Shown piece after piece: positions 23,645-35,400 of a stretch of DNA of 64,000 bases (position 1 is its first letter; each line of letters begins with the position of its first letter). The stretch is from positions 57,782,272-57,846,271 of the forward strand of contig OY720450.1 of NCBI GenBank assembly GCA_963082715.1. Reading direction: 5' to 3'. The notes under the pieces were generated by a model. It did no database searches. It worked only from the letters and a program-made list of their open reading frames with translations, and had not been told where the DNA came from. The DNA comes from Harpalus rubripes. Lineage: Eukaryota > Arthropoda > Insecta > Coleoptera > Carabidae. Position numbers and translations under genes: made by a program.

Positions 23645-26061
23645 ATGGAACAAAAGCGAAAAGCTTCAAGTACTCTATTAGATTTTGGAATTGAAATTGC
23701 ATCTAGAAAAAAAATTAATTCTGCAAATGACAATGAGGCTTCATATTCAGTTGCAAGTACCAGTACCTCCAACTCATCTTTTGAAGAATCTGCTGTTATT
23801 TTAAATACAGATTTTGTTTCCACGGAAACAGTTTCTAATAATGATATTGCAAATTTCAAGAATAAAATTTTAAATGAATCACTAAAATATAAGATTTTAA
23901 GTGATATTTGGGAACCTGATGATAAATTTAAATTTCTCATTATGAAATGTGGTAAGCAAAATAGAAAATTTTCTTATACGTGGTTGAAAAAATATACGTG
24001 GCTAGTTTACTCCAAAATTGAAGATAGCGCTTATTGCAAATTTTGTGTTTTTTTTGCGGCAAATGAAGTAGGTTTTTCAAGTTCACAAAATACTGGACAA
24101 TTTGTAAAAACTGGATATAGAATTTGGAAAAATGCATTGGAAAATTTTGAAAGACATTCTTTATTACAATACCATAAAAATGCTATTTTAAAAGCTAATA
24201 ATTTTATGAATATTATGTCTGGTAAAACATCCTCAGTAAATGTATTACTTGATGAAAGTAAACAACAACAAATAAAAAATAACAGACAACGACTTATACC
24301 AATAATAAAAACTATAATTTTATGTGGTCGACAAGGTATCCCACTTAGAGGACATAGGGATTATGGGGAATTTAATTTAAGTGAGGAACCAAAAATTAAC
24401 GAAGGAAACTTTCGGGCCTTACTAAGAGCTCGTATTGATTCTGGTGATAACGTACTTAAAGAACATTTTGCTTCTTGTGGACGATATTCAATGTATATTA
24501 GCTGGATCATACAGAATCAAATTATTGAAGCCTGTGATGAAATAATAAAAAACAAAATTGTTTTTGAAGTAAATGCCGCCAAATGTTTTACCGTTTTAGC
24601 GGACGAGACTACCGATATTTCAACACACGAACAATTTTCTTTATGTGTGCGGTATGTCAAAAAAACTGAAGAAAACACTTATAAAATTTGTGAACAATTT
24701 CTGCAGTTCATGTTGGTAGAATCTACTAGTGGAATAGATTTAGCTAATACAATCATTAAAGGATTAAAAGAACTAAATATTGACATTTCCGCACTACGAG
24801 GGCAAGGCTACGATGGTGCTGCTGCTATGAGCGGAAAATTTAAAGGTACACAGGCTTATATTTCTGAAAAATATCCCACTGCCTTGTATGTACACTGTGT
24901 ATCACATAGTCTTAATTTGGCAATTTCAAGTGCTACTGAAATTACATCAATTAGAAATTGTATGAGTGTAATTGAAAAAGTATAAATTCTTTTTTTAATA
25001 CTCCCAAGAGACAAGCTGTTTTAGAAAAAAATATTAATGAACTAGTACCAGAATTCTACAAACATAAATTAATAAAATTATGTCCAACAAGATGGGTCGA
25101 GCGACATGATTCAGTTCTCATATTTGTTGAATTGTTACACTCCGTTGCTGCTTCTTTAGAAGACGTACAATCTTGGAAAGATAAAGAATCGTCGTCTGGA
25201 GCATATATATTGCTTCAAGCAGTTATCAGACCTGATTTTATTGTTTCGTTATTTTGCGCTGAGAAATTATTAGCTTATACTTTGCCACTCAGTAAAATTT
25301 TACAAACTAGTGACATAGATATTGCTAGAGCGATAACTCATGCAGAAGAAGTAGTACATATTTTAAAAAAATTGAGAAACAACACAGAAAGTGCGTTTCA
25401 CGATTTATTTAAAATTATTGAAAGAAAAACAAATAGTCTTAATGTTCAAATAACTATACCAAGATTGACAAAACGACAAGTACTTCGTTGTGACGTACCT
25501 GCTGAAACAACTGAAGACTATTACCGGTGTTCAATATTTATACCTTGGTTGGATATATTTACAAACGAGATTGAAGATCGCTTTTTAAAACATAAAAATA
25601 TATTAAAGAGTTTTTTATGCCTTTTACGAAAAGGAAATGACTGTAGCACAGAGGAAAAAAATCAGTTTTCTTATTTAATAAATTTTTATAAAACAGATAT
25701 AACCGAAATTAGCATTTGTGCCTTAGAAACAGAATTTGAGTTGTGGCATAAATCTTTTCATAAATCTACTAAATATCCAAATAATGCTATTGATGCATTA
25801 AATTTATGCAATGAAACATTATATCCCAATATTTTTATACTTTTAAAAAAATTTTGCACTTTACCAGTATCCACCAGTACGTCGGAAAGATCTTTTTCAA
25901 CACTACGTCGAATTAAGACGTACCTGCGGAATACAATGGGGCAAAATAGGCTAAATGGTTTAGCCAACTTAAATATCCATAGAGAAATCAATGTGGAACC
26001 CAAAGAAATTATTTCAATTTTACAAAGGATGGGAAAAAGAAGGATTAATTTTGATTTATAA
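23645..26061 (+). pseudogene. hAT transposase (ZMYM1-like), one frameshift
   Basis: About 805 codons in all. The first frame runs to a premature stop at 24983-24985, and the second frame continues from there to 26061, so a single-base indel near 24981 is the only lesion seen. Order: acidic, Ser-rich N-terminus; TTF-type zinc finger from about residue 105 (YTWLKKYTWL, then CKFC); DUF4371 region; RNase H-like core with LADETTD at about residue 317 and GQGYDGAAAMSG at about 384; and a C-terminal dimerisation domain with STSERSFSTLRRIK and LANLNIHRE. These are the domains of the animal hAT group called 'zinc finger MYM-type 1-like'. Transposase cuts and joins DNA at the element ends in the nucleus. 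Confidence 0.92.
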
Positions 26062-26642
26062 TCTTGTATTGAAGTGCAGTCATTTTTTTGATTTTATTGT
26101 TGTTATAATACTGTTTAATTTATGCATTTATTTCTAAATATTATTATTCATAATTTAACACAATATAATATTTTTATGGTTCATTAGTTAAAATGTCTTG
26201 TATTTTTTTATTTTTTCTCATTTACTTAAGCCCCTCCCAAATATTTTTCCTGGATGCGCCACTGTTACCGGTTGTAAGGTAACAGAATATGGCATTAGAA
26301 ATGAATATAAGGCTTTTGAAATCCTGGAAGACAAGCTTAAAAAAAATGAAAGTGAATTTTTCATACACGTATCCATACAGTTTTTGGGAGCGTCGCCGAA
26401 TGGATTGATCGGCGACTATGCGATGTGAAGAAATTTGAGAAATAAAATGTCCCTACAGTGTACGAGACATGACAGTTGTTAAAGAAGTAGAGAAAAAAAT
26501 ATAATTTTTTTAGAAATCCGAAATGGTACGTTGTGTTTAAAAAACGTTAATTTTATGCACCAGAGTGTAACAGCTAAACGATCTAATTAAAATAATATCT
26601 ATATTATTAAAGATACAATAAAATACTATGAAACAATTTTAT

Positions 26643-26890
26643 AGAAAACCAAGGGGGACATCCGATTAGAGAAGAAAATATTTTTGTTAAACCAGTGGTT
26701 CTCAAGTTACACTACAATGTTATATTTTTTGAAATAGGATGATATATATTTTTAGGTCTATTCTGAATTCAACTTTGATTATTTTATATTCTTACATTAT
26801 AATAAATATTGAGAAAAATTCAATTTAAATTTAAATAAAATTGATCTTTATAGTTATTTGTAATAAGCTATGTATGAAAAACAATTATTG
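26643..26890 (+). repeat. Inverted repeat B (left arm)
   Basis: Its reverse complement is at about 32042-32252. Shared: AAGGGGGACATCCGA, GAAGAAAATATTT, GTGGTTCTCAAGTTA, GGGATGAT-type and AATATTGAGAAA blocks. Contains CAGTGGTTCTCAAG, which resembles hAT-type ends. Not coding. Confidence 0.72.
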
Positions 26891-27085
26891 AGCTTCAAAT
26901 AAAATGACAAATATTTGTTAATAACGTTATACATCAGTGGCGGCGCTAGGCTCTGAAATCTAGGGGGGCCAGTAGGGACCAGGAAGTAAATTAGGGGGGC
27001 ATATATTTTTTATCATTTTAATAATAAATAACAATGTTGTCAATATTAAATTTATTTGGTACCAAACAAATATAAATATAATATA

Positions 27086-27306
27086 GAGTAGAATCTCTTA
27101 TAGCATGCTCTCCTACAATACCCCAACTAAATTTAAGACTCACATCAGTCTATTACAACACGTCAAAAATCTCACATATAACACGTGAAATAACACAAAA
27201 TCGGTGCTTCTTACTGTAACGTGCTATAATACAGTCGCGCGTCTCCTACTGCACGAATCTTTTACAACACGAAACGAGTTAGCGCGTGCTGTAGGAGATT
27301 CTACAG
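27086..27306. mobile_element. Tc1/mariner-type MITE, 221 bp
   Basis: Imperfect inverted ends (GAGTAGAATCTC on the left, CTGTAGAATCTC as the reverse complement on the right) are flanked by TA on both sides. It has inserted into the tail of the second hAT element, downstream of its transposase stop. Confidence 0.7.
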
Positions 27307-27411
27307 TATAAATAATAAACAAAAACAAGCATATTCTTTAAAAATAAAACAAAAAATGTTTTTTATAATTAAAAGAAAATATGATAAATACAAAACACAG
27401 CAGTGATTTAG

Positions 27412-30400
27412 TTATACTAATTTAATCCTTCGGTTTTTATTTAAACTTGCAAATTTGTCTACAACTTCATTAAGGTCTATTAATTTTCATATGTCTTTTT
27501 CTACACTTAATATACTAATGTTGTTTAATCTTTCATTTGTCATTCTTGTTCTTAAATAACTTTTAATTCTTTTTAAAGAGGAAAATGATCTTTCACAAGA
27601 AGTTGTTGATACAGGCATTAAAATACATATTTTTACCAAATTATAAATGCATTCAAATGCTTGCTTATATTGTTCAACGAATGGCAGAAACATGAGTGAT
27701 TTAATATTTTTATTTTCCTCTCTACACAAAAGTTTCTTAATTAGCGTTATTTCGGAGTCTAAACAATCACAACTTATGTTATAATGTTCTGCTAATTTAG
27801 TTAAATGTATTTTATTGAGGAATAAATCATCTGTCCGGTCAAAAGCTTGTAATGATTTTAAAAAAATATAATTTTTTGTAAATCTTTCTTTTAATTCAAT
27901 TATAATTTTATCTAGTATAGGGATGTATAACTTAAGTTTCCCATCTTTCTCATTTTTTACTTCTATGTCTACAGAATCATCTATTTATCAATGTACTATA
28001 AACTCTTGTAACCTTTTTGGAATAGATTTCATTCTTTTTGATTTGTCAAAAAAGTCTATTTTATCTAAACCAAGAGACAACAAAATATTACTTGCAGATT
28101 TCCATATAGAATTCCATTCATTGTTTCGGAAGTTTTGAAATTCATTAATTGTTTCTTGAACTAAATTTAAACCTTTTACATAATTCATATCAGGGGATTG
28201 TAACTAATTTTAAATTTTTTATAAAAATAAGCAGTAAAACAATAAATTCTTTATCAATTTGTAAAAGTAAACCTTTGCTTCACATTTTCTATCCTTTTTA
28301 CCTTCCGTCACCTTTAGGTAAGGAAGGTATTGTCTTTGGTCAAAAAATTCGGTGGTGAGTTTTTGATGAATAAGCACGTTTTAGGGTCCCTAGAATACGA
28401 TTTTACTATTTTTACGATGATGTCTGTATGTGTGTGTGTGTGTGTGTATGTATGTGTGTGTGTGTGTGTGTGTGTGTCTGTGTGTGACAAAATTTTCTAA
28501 TGCGATAACTCTAATACTACAATTCCAAAAATTATAATTCTTTCGTATTCCTCTTCGTTACAGCCATGTGAAGAGCTGATTAGATTTTGGTTATAATTGG
28601 TCAACCGGAAGTACCCTCATTTGAAGATTTTAACAGTTTTTCTTGAAAAAACGATGTTAAGTATCATTTTTTCACATTTAATGTTATTATAAATATTAAA
28701 GAATATTTTATTCTCTATACAATTTGAATGCATTTTATGCTTCATATTAAATGGACATAGAGTTAAAAAATTATAAAGACATTAAATATCATGTATATTA
28801 GTCAGCTTTGCTATAACTCTGGAAACAGCTGCTACATTAAGAAAATAGAAAATTCTGATTGAAAGGTGTCAGTGTCAAGTGTAGTTGACAGTATGTTTAT
28901 GTTATAATTTTACTGGAAATATAGGATCTTTTGTTAGAAAGTTTCTGTTTGGTATAAAATACATACAACTGCCTTAAGGTAATGTACAAGAAATATAATC
29001 TTTTTCAAGGAACTTTCTGTATGACATTTTTACAAAATACATAGAACTGACGGAAGGTAATGTGCTGGCCACATCAGATTTTTTACATCAGTTTTAGAAA
29101 TAAGATTTTTTAATGTTATAAAAATAGATTCAATTGTTTCTAAAACAGTCTCGCATGCTCTGAACTGTACAGTCAATCGCGTATCACATATCCTTTTTAA
29201 TTCCCGAGTCTGTTTTGTAGGATAAATTTGTTTTTGCGTATTTAAAAATAGAGGATGAATTGTAGAGTTTGACATAAATGTATATAATTTTTCAAGATTA
29301 GAAAAAATATAGCCGACTTTTTCAAATGTTTGCAACAATCAACAACAACTAAATTTAATTTATGGTTAAAACAATGAATATATACTGCTTGCGGAACAAT
29401 ACTTTTAATATGATTTTGCACGCCACCTAAATGACAACTCATTGCAGCAGCACCATCGTATCCTTGTGCTATACAATTGCTTAATGAAATATTATTTTCA
29501 TCTAATATTGTTTTTATATAATTTGCAAAACTAGCAGCATCTAGCATACCGTTTGCACTTTTAAACCCTAAAAACCTCTCCTGAATTGCATTTTGATGCA
29601 AGTACCGGACTATAACAGTTATTTGTTCATCTTTACTCAAGACTTTTGTTTCGTCAGACATTATTGCAAAAAAATTTGATTCCTTTACATCGTCTGAAAT
29701 TTTTTACGTACAATGGTAGCCATAATAGAAATTAATAAATTTTGGATATCATGATGTAGGTATTTAGTATTCTTTGAACTATCCTGTAACTTTTTTTGTA
29801 CAATGGCGTCATGTTTACTTATCAATAACATTAATTCTCTTAAGTTATCTTTATTTAAACTTAAAACACTTTCATCATGACCACGTTGAGCAATATCTTG
29901 CGTACAGGTAAATAATATACACTCACATAAAGTTTTGATGCAGTGTCTGTTTTATTTAATCTCAGTTTGGTATTGATCATTCACCATTTGTTCAATATTT
30001 GTTTTCTGTTTCTTTAATTTCATATAATTTACATATTTTATAACACACATTTTATGTTGTTCAGATTTATCATGTTTTACTAGTCCTTTACTTGAATCAA
30101 GTGCATTCTTCCAGTTGCGAAACCCTTCATTAACAAAATGGTTTGCTTGATTTACACCATGGAAAAATCGGCAGTATAAACAAAAACCACTGTCTTTTAA
30201 AACACTATACTCCAACCATGTAAAATTTTTAAACCACGTTGATTTAAAGCTTCTCATTCTTTCACCTTGTTTAACTTTTGGATACTGCGATAGTATCGGC
30301 TGACGTGGTCCTTCTTCAGGAATCTGTCACAAGTCGCTAGGTCCAGAAACAGTGAGAATTTTTTGTTCTGGTTCAGGTCTCACTGTTGGGGTATGTACGC

Positions 30401-30506
30401 CAGTTTCATTATCATCACTTATATCATCCTCACTAGTTTTATTTTGACAAGGACTAGACTCACTATCACTTTCTTCAGTAGCACTTAAGTTACAAGATGT
30501 CACCAT
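27412..30506 (-). pseudogene. hAT transposase relic (ZMYM1-like)
   Basis: The likely start ATG is at 30504-30506. An acidic N-terminus with SDSESS and SEDDISDDNET is followed by GPRQPILSQYP. Next come the TTF zinc finger (STWFKNFTWLEYS, then CLYCRFF), the RNase H-like part with MSDETKVLS and QGYDGAAAMSCHLGG, then TRLTVQFRACETVLE. The MITE 28297-29085 cuts the frame; beyond it, coding resumes with IDKEFIVLL and SILLSLG-type sequence. The dimerisation domain (STTSCERSFSSLKRIK) is coded at 27487-27729, and the last part, after a stop, reads DLNEVVDKFASLNKNRR. Several stops and frameshifts. It is related to, but clearly diverged from, the element at 23162. Confidence 0.85.
28297..29085 (+). mobile_element. 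GT-bearing MITE inserted in hAT relic
   Basis: Begins ACCTTCCGTCACCTTTAGG and ends GACGGAAGGTAATGTGC followed by TGGCCACATCA. Contains a GT tract at about 28425-28490 and two subterminal repeats. It divides the hAT coding sequence, so this insertion is younger than that element. Confidence 0.85.
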
Positions 30507-30644
30507 TTAATTAGTTTTTAATATATTTTCTATATCACTGCTTGTACTGCCGATATTGGTCGAAGGCAGGAAAGTATCAGTTTCTATTTTTTTTTATCTG
30601 ATTCTGACAAAAAAAAATTTAATATTATTTGTGCGCTTCATATT

Positions 30645-31173
30645 TATTTTTCTACAGTCTATATACAAAGTAGCCATTTGCGCTCTCTTTTGTCAACGCA
30701 AAATGTCACTTTGCCTCTCTAGAGCGACAAAGTAGAAAAAACGCACGCTCCTCAAATTTCTAACTATACAATGTTGAGAAATGTTACTTGGCTACATTCT
30801 TAATGGAAACGTTTAGTCAGGAATTAATGACACTGTAGTTACACATTACCCACTTACATAACCAAACAAAATGCCGCACTGCTGTGAAAATAAAATAGGG
30901 CATTCATTTCCAAAAACGAAAGTATAAAATGCTTAGATTAGATTGAAGCAATAGCTCAAGAAGAATGGAAAATACCGATAAGTAAAAATAAATAAAAAAT
31001 AAATTTTTGTTATGGTGGAGGACCCCATTGTGGCGACTGTAGAAAATATCGTGTGTGTTTCGAGCGCAAATGGACATTGTCGATTTCGAGAGAATGCCTC
31101 GCTCCTGCGTCGCGCGGCAACAACCTCTCAATCGACAATGTCCCATTTTGCGTTCTTAATACACAAATAGCTA
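30645..31173 (-). repeat. Long inverted repeat A' (right arm)
   Basis: Reverse complement of 22020-22845, lacking the ~250-bp block. It contains the same inner palindrome (GACATTGTCGAT on both sides of a GC-rich loop at 31070-31140). TTTTTCTACAGTC at 30649 and GACTGTAGAAAA at 31038 mark an inner sub-element of about 395 bp with inverted ends. Confidence 0.82.
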
Positions 31174-32040
31174 TTTTACCTTACTCTTTGACCACAAAAT
31201 AACGAACAAGCATTCAGATTTTCATCATTCGTATAAATACCAAAATTTGTAAAACATGTTTGAACTTGCTAAACTATGCACGTGGACTAGTAAGTGAAGT
31301 ATAGAACAATCTTAACAAGTAATTACAAGTTCATTGCGTCGCTATCGGACTCGCACAATTAATTTGACAAGTTTGGACAAGTTCGGCAGCGCGTTTATTA
31401 TAACACCAATCAATAATAATCATGGTTATATGCAGATAGAGATTTTTAGATACATGTGCATTGATGCAAAATATTATGCCGTATAACAATGTTTTTTTAT
31501 ATTTTTTGTTTTAGATGGTTGATACTAGATGACGTTTCTTTAACCCATTTTTACCTAAATTATTTTTAGTTAATTGACAATTCATTTTAATAATATAATG
31601 TCGAAATTATTTTAATTTTTTTTTTTTATTTAGGGAAGATTATTTACATGAAAATGTACAAATGATTCCAAATATAATCACAAATTGAGTAAGTAAATGT
31701 TAATTGTAGAAGGCGCAAAATATAAAAAATAGTATAAAGAACTCATTTTATAAGACTTTTTTTCGCACTTGTAAATTAGAAAACTCGCTAACGCTCGTTT
31801 GCTAAATTTTGACACGTTCTTTAATTTCCTATTTAGTGTTTCGTTCAGTGTTTTTGTCTTTTTTAAATGTTAAGATGTTAAAAGCAATATTACTAGCAAT
31901 TTTTTTTAGATTGACACTAAAAGTCGGGGGGCGGGGCAACCAGAGGGCTGCTGATAATTTTAGGGGGGCAGTGTTCTATTTGATTTCTATCCTAAATATT
32001 AAAAAGAAAAACAAATAGCAGAGTTTTAATTCTTAATACA
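31174..32040. other. Unassigned sequence between arms A' and B'
   Basis: No gene was recognised. The end of this stretch (about 31920-31970) has GGGGGGCGGGG- and TTAGGGGGGCAG-type G runs like hAT subterminal sequence. Confidence 0.4.
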
Positions 32041-32041
32041 T

Positions 32042-32252
32042 AGCCTTACTATATAAATAAAATTTATTTAAATATCAAATGAATATTTCTCAATATTTTT
32101 GTTATGTAAAAATATAAAATGATTACATGGTTAAGTTCAGAAAAAAATTGCTCTATCGGATGGGCCAAAAATATTTATCATCCCATTTAAAAAAATATAA
32201 CTTGAGAACCACAAATATTTTCTTCTTTATTCGGATGTCCCCCTTGGACTTC
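32042..32252 (-). repeat. Inverted repeat B' (right arm)
   Basis: Reverse complement of 26643-26890 with moderate divergence. It ends next to the truncated MITE that leads into the GGAT array. Confidence 0.72.
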
Positions 32253-32259
32253 TATAAGA

Positions 32260-32420
32260 TTGACAAATTCGATGATGAATTTTTAATGAATAAGCACGAT
32301 TTAGGGTCCCTAGAATACGATTTACTATTTCTACAATTATGTCTACATGTAGGTATAGATGGATGGGTCCCTAGAATACGATTTTACTATTTTTTACGAT
32401 AATGTCTACATGTACGTATT
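32260..32420 (+). mobile_element. Truncated MITE leading into GGAT array
   Basis: The MITE landmarks ATTCGATGATGAATTTTTAA, AATAAGCACG and GGGTCCCTAGAATACG are followed by a duplication: the block GGGTCCCTAGAATACGA to ATGTCTACATGTA occurs at 32305 and again at 32366. In other copies GATGTCTGTATGTGTGTG comes next; here ATGTCTACATGTACGTATT leads straight into GGAT units. Confidence 0.72.
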
Positions 32421-35400
32421 GGATGGATGGATGGATGGATGGATGGATGGATGGATGGATGGATGGATGGATGGATGGATGGATGGATGGATGGATGGAT
32501 GGATGGATGGATGGATGGATGGATGGATGGATGGATGGATGGATGGATGGATGGATGGATGGATGGATGGATGGATGGATGGATGGATGGATGGATGGAT
32601 GGATGGATGGATGGATGGATGGATGGATGGATGGATGGATGGATGGATGGATGGATGGATGGATGGATGGATGGATGGATGGATGGATGGATGGATGGAT
32701 GGATGGATGGATGGATGGATGGATGGATGGATGGATGGATGGATGGATGGATGGATGGATGGATGGATGGATGGATGGATGGATGGATGGATGGATGGAT
32801 GGATGGATGGATGGATGGATGGATGGATGGATGGATGGATGGATGGATGGATGGATGGATGGATGGATGGATGGATGGATGGATGGATGGATGGATGGAT
32901 GGATGGATGGATGGATGGATGGATGGATGGATGGATGGATGGATGGATGGATGGATGGATGGATGGATGGATGGATGGATGGATGGATGGATGGATGGAT
33001 GGATGGATGGATGGATGGATGGATGGATGGATGGATGGATGGATGGATGGATGGATGGATGGATGGATGGATGGATGGATGGATGGATGGATGGATGGAT
33101 GGATGGATGGATGGATGGATGGATGGATGGATGGATGGATGGATGGATGGATGGATGGATGGATGGATGGATGGATGGATGGATGGATGGATGGATGGAT
33201 GGATGGATGGATGGATGGATGGATGGATGGATGGATGGATGGATGGATGGATGGATGGATGGATGGATGGATGGATGGATGGATGGATGGATGGATGGAT
33301 GGATGGATGGATGGATGGATGGATGGATGGATGGATGGATGGATGGATGGATGGATGGATGGATGGATGGATGGATGGATGGATGGATGGATGGATGGAT
33401 GGATGGATGGATGGATGGATGGATGGATGGATGGATGGATGGATGGATGGATGGATGGATGGATGGATGGATGGATGGATGGATGGATGGATGGATGGAT
33501 GGATGGATGGATGGATGGATGGATGGATGGATGGATGGATGGATGGATGGATGGATGGATGGATGGATGGATGGATGGATGGATGGATGGATGGATGGAT
33601 GGATGGATGGATGGATGGATGGATGGATGGATGGATGGATGGATGGATGGATGGATGGATGGATGGATGGATGGATGGATGGATGGATGGATGGATGGAT
33701 GGATGGATGGATGGATGGATGGATGGATGGATGGATGGATGGATGGATGGATGGATGGATGGATGGATGGATGGATGGATGGATGGATGGATGGATGGAT
33801 GGATGGATGGATGGATGGATGGATGGATGGATGGATGGATGGATGGATGGATGGATGGATGGATGGATGGATGGATGGATGGATGGATGGATGGATGGAT
33901 GGATGGATGGATGGATGGATGGATGGATGGATGGATGGATGGATGGATGGATGGATGGATGGATGGATGGATGGATGGATGGATGGATGGATGGATGGAT
34001 GGATGGATGGATGGATGGATGGATGGATGGATGGATGGATGGATGGATGGATGGATGGATGGATGGATGGATGGATGGATGGATGGATGGATGGATGGAT
34101 GGATGGATGGATGGATGGATGGATGGATGGATGGATGGATGGATGGATGGATGGATGGATGGATGGATGGATGGATGGATGGATGGATGGATGGATGGAT
34201 GGATGGATGGATGGATGGATGGATGGATGGATGGATGGATGGATGGATGGATGGATGGATGGATGGATGGATGGATGGATGGATGGATGGATGGATGGAT
34301 GGATGGATGGATGGATGGATGGATGGATGGATGGATGGATGGATGGATGGATGGATGGATGGATGGATGGATGGATGGATGGATGGATGGATGGATGGAT
34401 GGATGGATGGATGGATGGATGGATGGATGGATGGATGGATGGATGGATGGATGGATGGATGGATGGATGGATGGATGGATGGATGGATGGATGGATGGAT
34501 GGATGGATGGATGGATGGATGGATGGATGGATGGATGGATGGATGGATGGATGGATGGATGGATGGATGGATGGATGGATGGATGGATGGATGGATGGAT
34601 GGATGGATGGATGGATGGATGGATGGATGGATGGATGGATGGATGGATGGATGGATGGATGGATGGATGGATGGATGGATGGATGGATGGATGGATGGAT
34701 GGATGGATGGATGGATGGATGGATGGATGGATGGATGGATGGATGGATGGATGGATGGATGGATGGATGGATGGATGGATGGATGGATGGATGGATGGAT
34801 GGATGGATGGATGGATGGATGGATGGATGGATGGATGGATGGATGGATGGATGGATGGATGGATGGATGGATGGATGGATGGATGGATGGATGGATGGAT
34901 GGATGGATGGATGGATGGATGGATGGATGGATGGATGGATGGATGGATGGATGGATGGATGGATGGATGGATGGATGGATGGATGGATGGATGGATGGAT
35001 GGATGGATGGATGGATGGATGGATGGATGGATGGATGGATGGATGGATGGATGGATGGATGGATGGATGGATGGATGGATGGATGGATGGATGGATGGAT
35101 GGATGGATGGATGGATGGATGGATGGATGGATGGATGGATGGATGGATGGATGGATGGATGGATGGATGGATGGATGGATGGATGGATGGATGGATGGAT
35201 GGATGGATGGATGGATGGATGGATGGATGGATGGATGGATGGATGGATGGATGGATGGATGGATGGATGGATGGATGGATGGATGGATGGATGGATGGAT
35301 GGATGGATGGATGGATGGATGGATGGATGGATGGATGGATGGATGGATGGATGGATGGATGGATGGATGGATGGATGGATGGATGGATGGATGGATGGAT

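Larger units (their letters stand above)
23162..26264 (+). mobile_element. hAT transposon, 3.1 kb, nearly intact
   Basis: Inverted ends begin CAGTGGCGCAT on both sides. A perfect 8-bp target-site duplication, TTACCGGT, lies at 23154-23161 and 26265-26272, the hallmark length for hAT. G/C-run subterminal sequences containing CTTAAGCCCC occur near both ends. It carries one transposase gene with a single frameshift and a short 5'-UTR intron. It sits inside the YqaJ-like relic. Confidence 0.95.
23060..26590 (+). pseudogene. YqaJ-like nuclease relic, interrupted by hAT element
   Basis: If the hAT element and one copy of its 8-bp duplication are taken out, one frame runs across the junction. It reads TAHVVKNKL, stop, NSFTGCKVTEYGIRNEYKAF, and later FLGASPNGLIGD. 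After a frameshift it reads EIKCPYSVRDM and then NGTLCLKNVNFMHQ. The series YGxxxE, FLxASPDGLIG and xEIKCPYS is typical of the YqaJ / lambda-exonuclease-like fold, where Asp and the E-x-K pair hold the metal. Here the usual ASPDGL is ASPNGL, so a metal ligand is changed. One stop and one frameshift add to the damage. Such nuclease genes are common in repetitive DNA of insects (established in general terms); whether this one belonged to the element bounded by A/A' is inference. Confidence 0.62.
26935..31970 (-). mobile_element. Decayed hAT element (second copy)
   Basis: The left terminus CAGTGGCGGCGCTAGG at 26935, with G-run subterminal sequence, precedes a minus-strand transposase relic. The right terminus is uncertain: a G-rich TTAGGGGGGCAGTG at about 31955-31968 resembles subterminal sequence but has the wrong orientation for a simple inverted end. 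No target-site duplication was found. Two MITEs (27086-27306 and 28297-29085) and arm A' lie inside this span. Confidence 0.6.

Noticed and set aside
31955..31970. Right terminus of the second hAT element at GGGGGGCAGTG
   Set aside because: The orientation is wrong for an inverted end, and no 8-bp duplication matches the left flank, so the end is left open.
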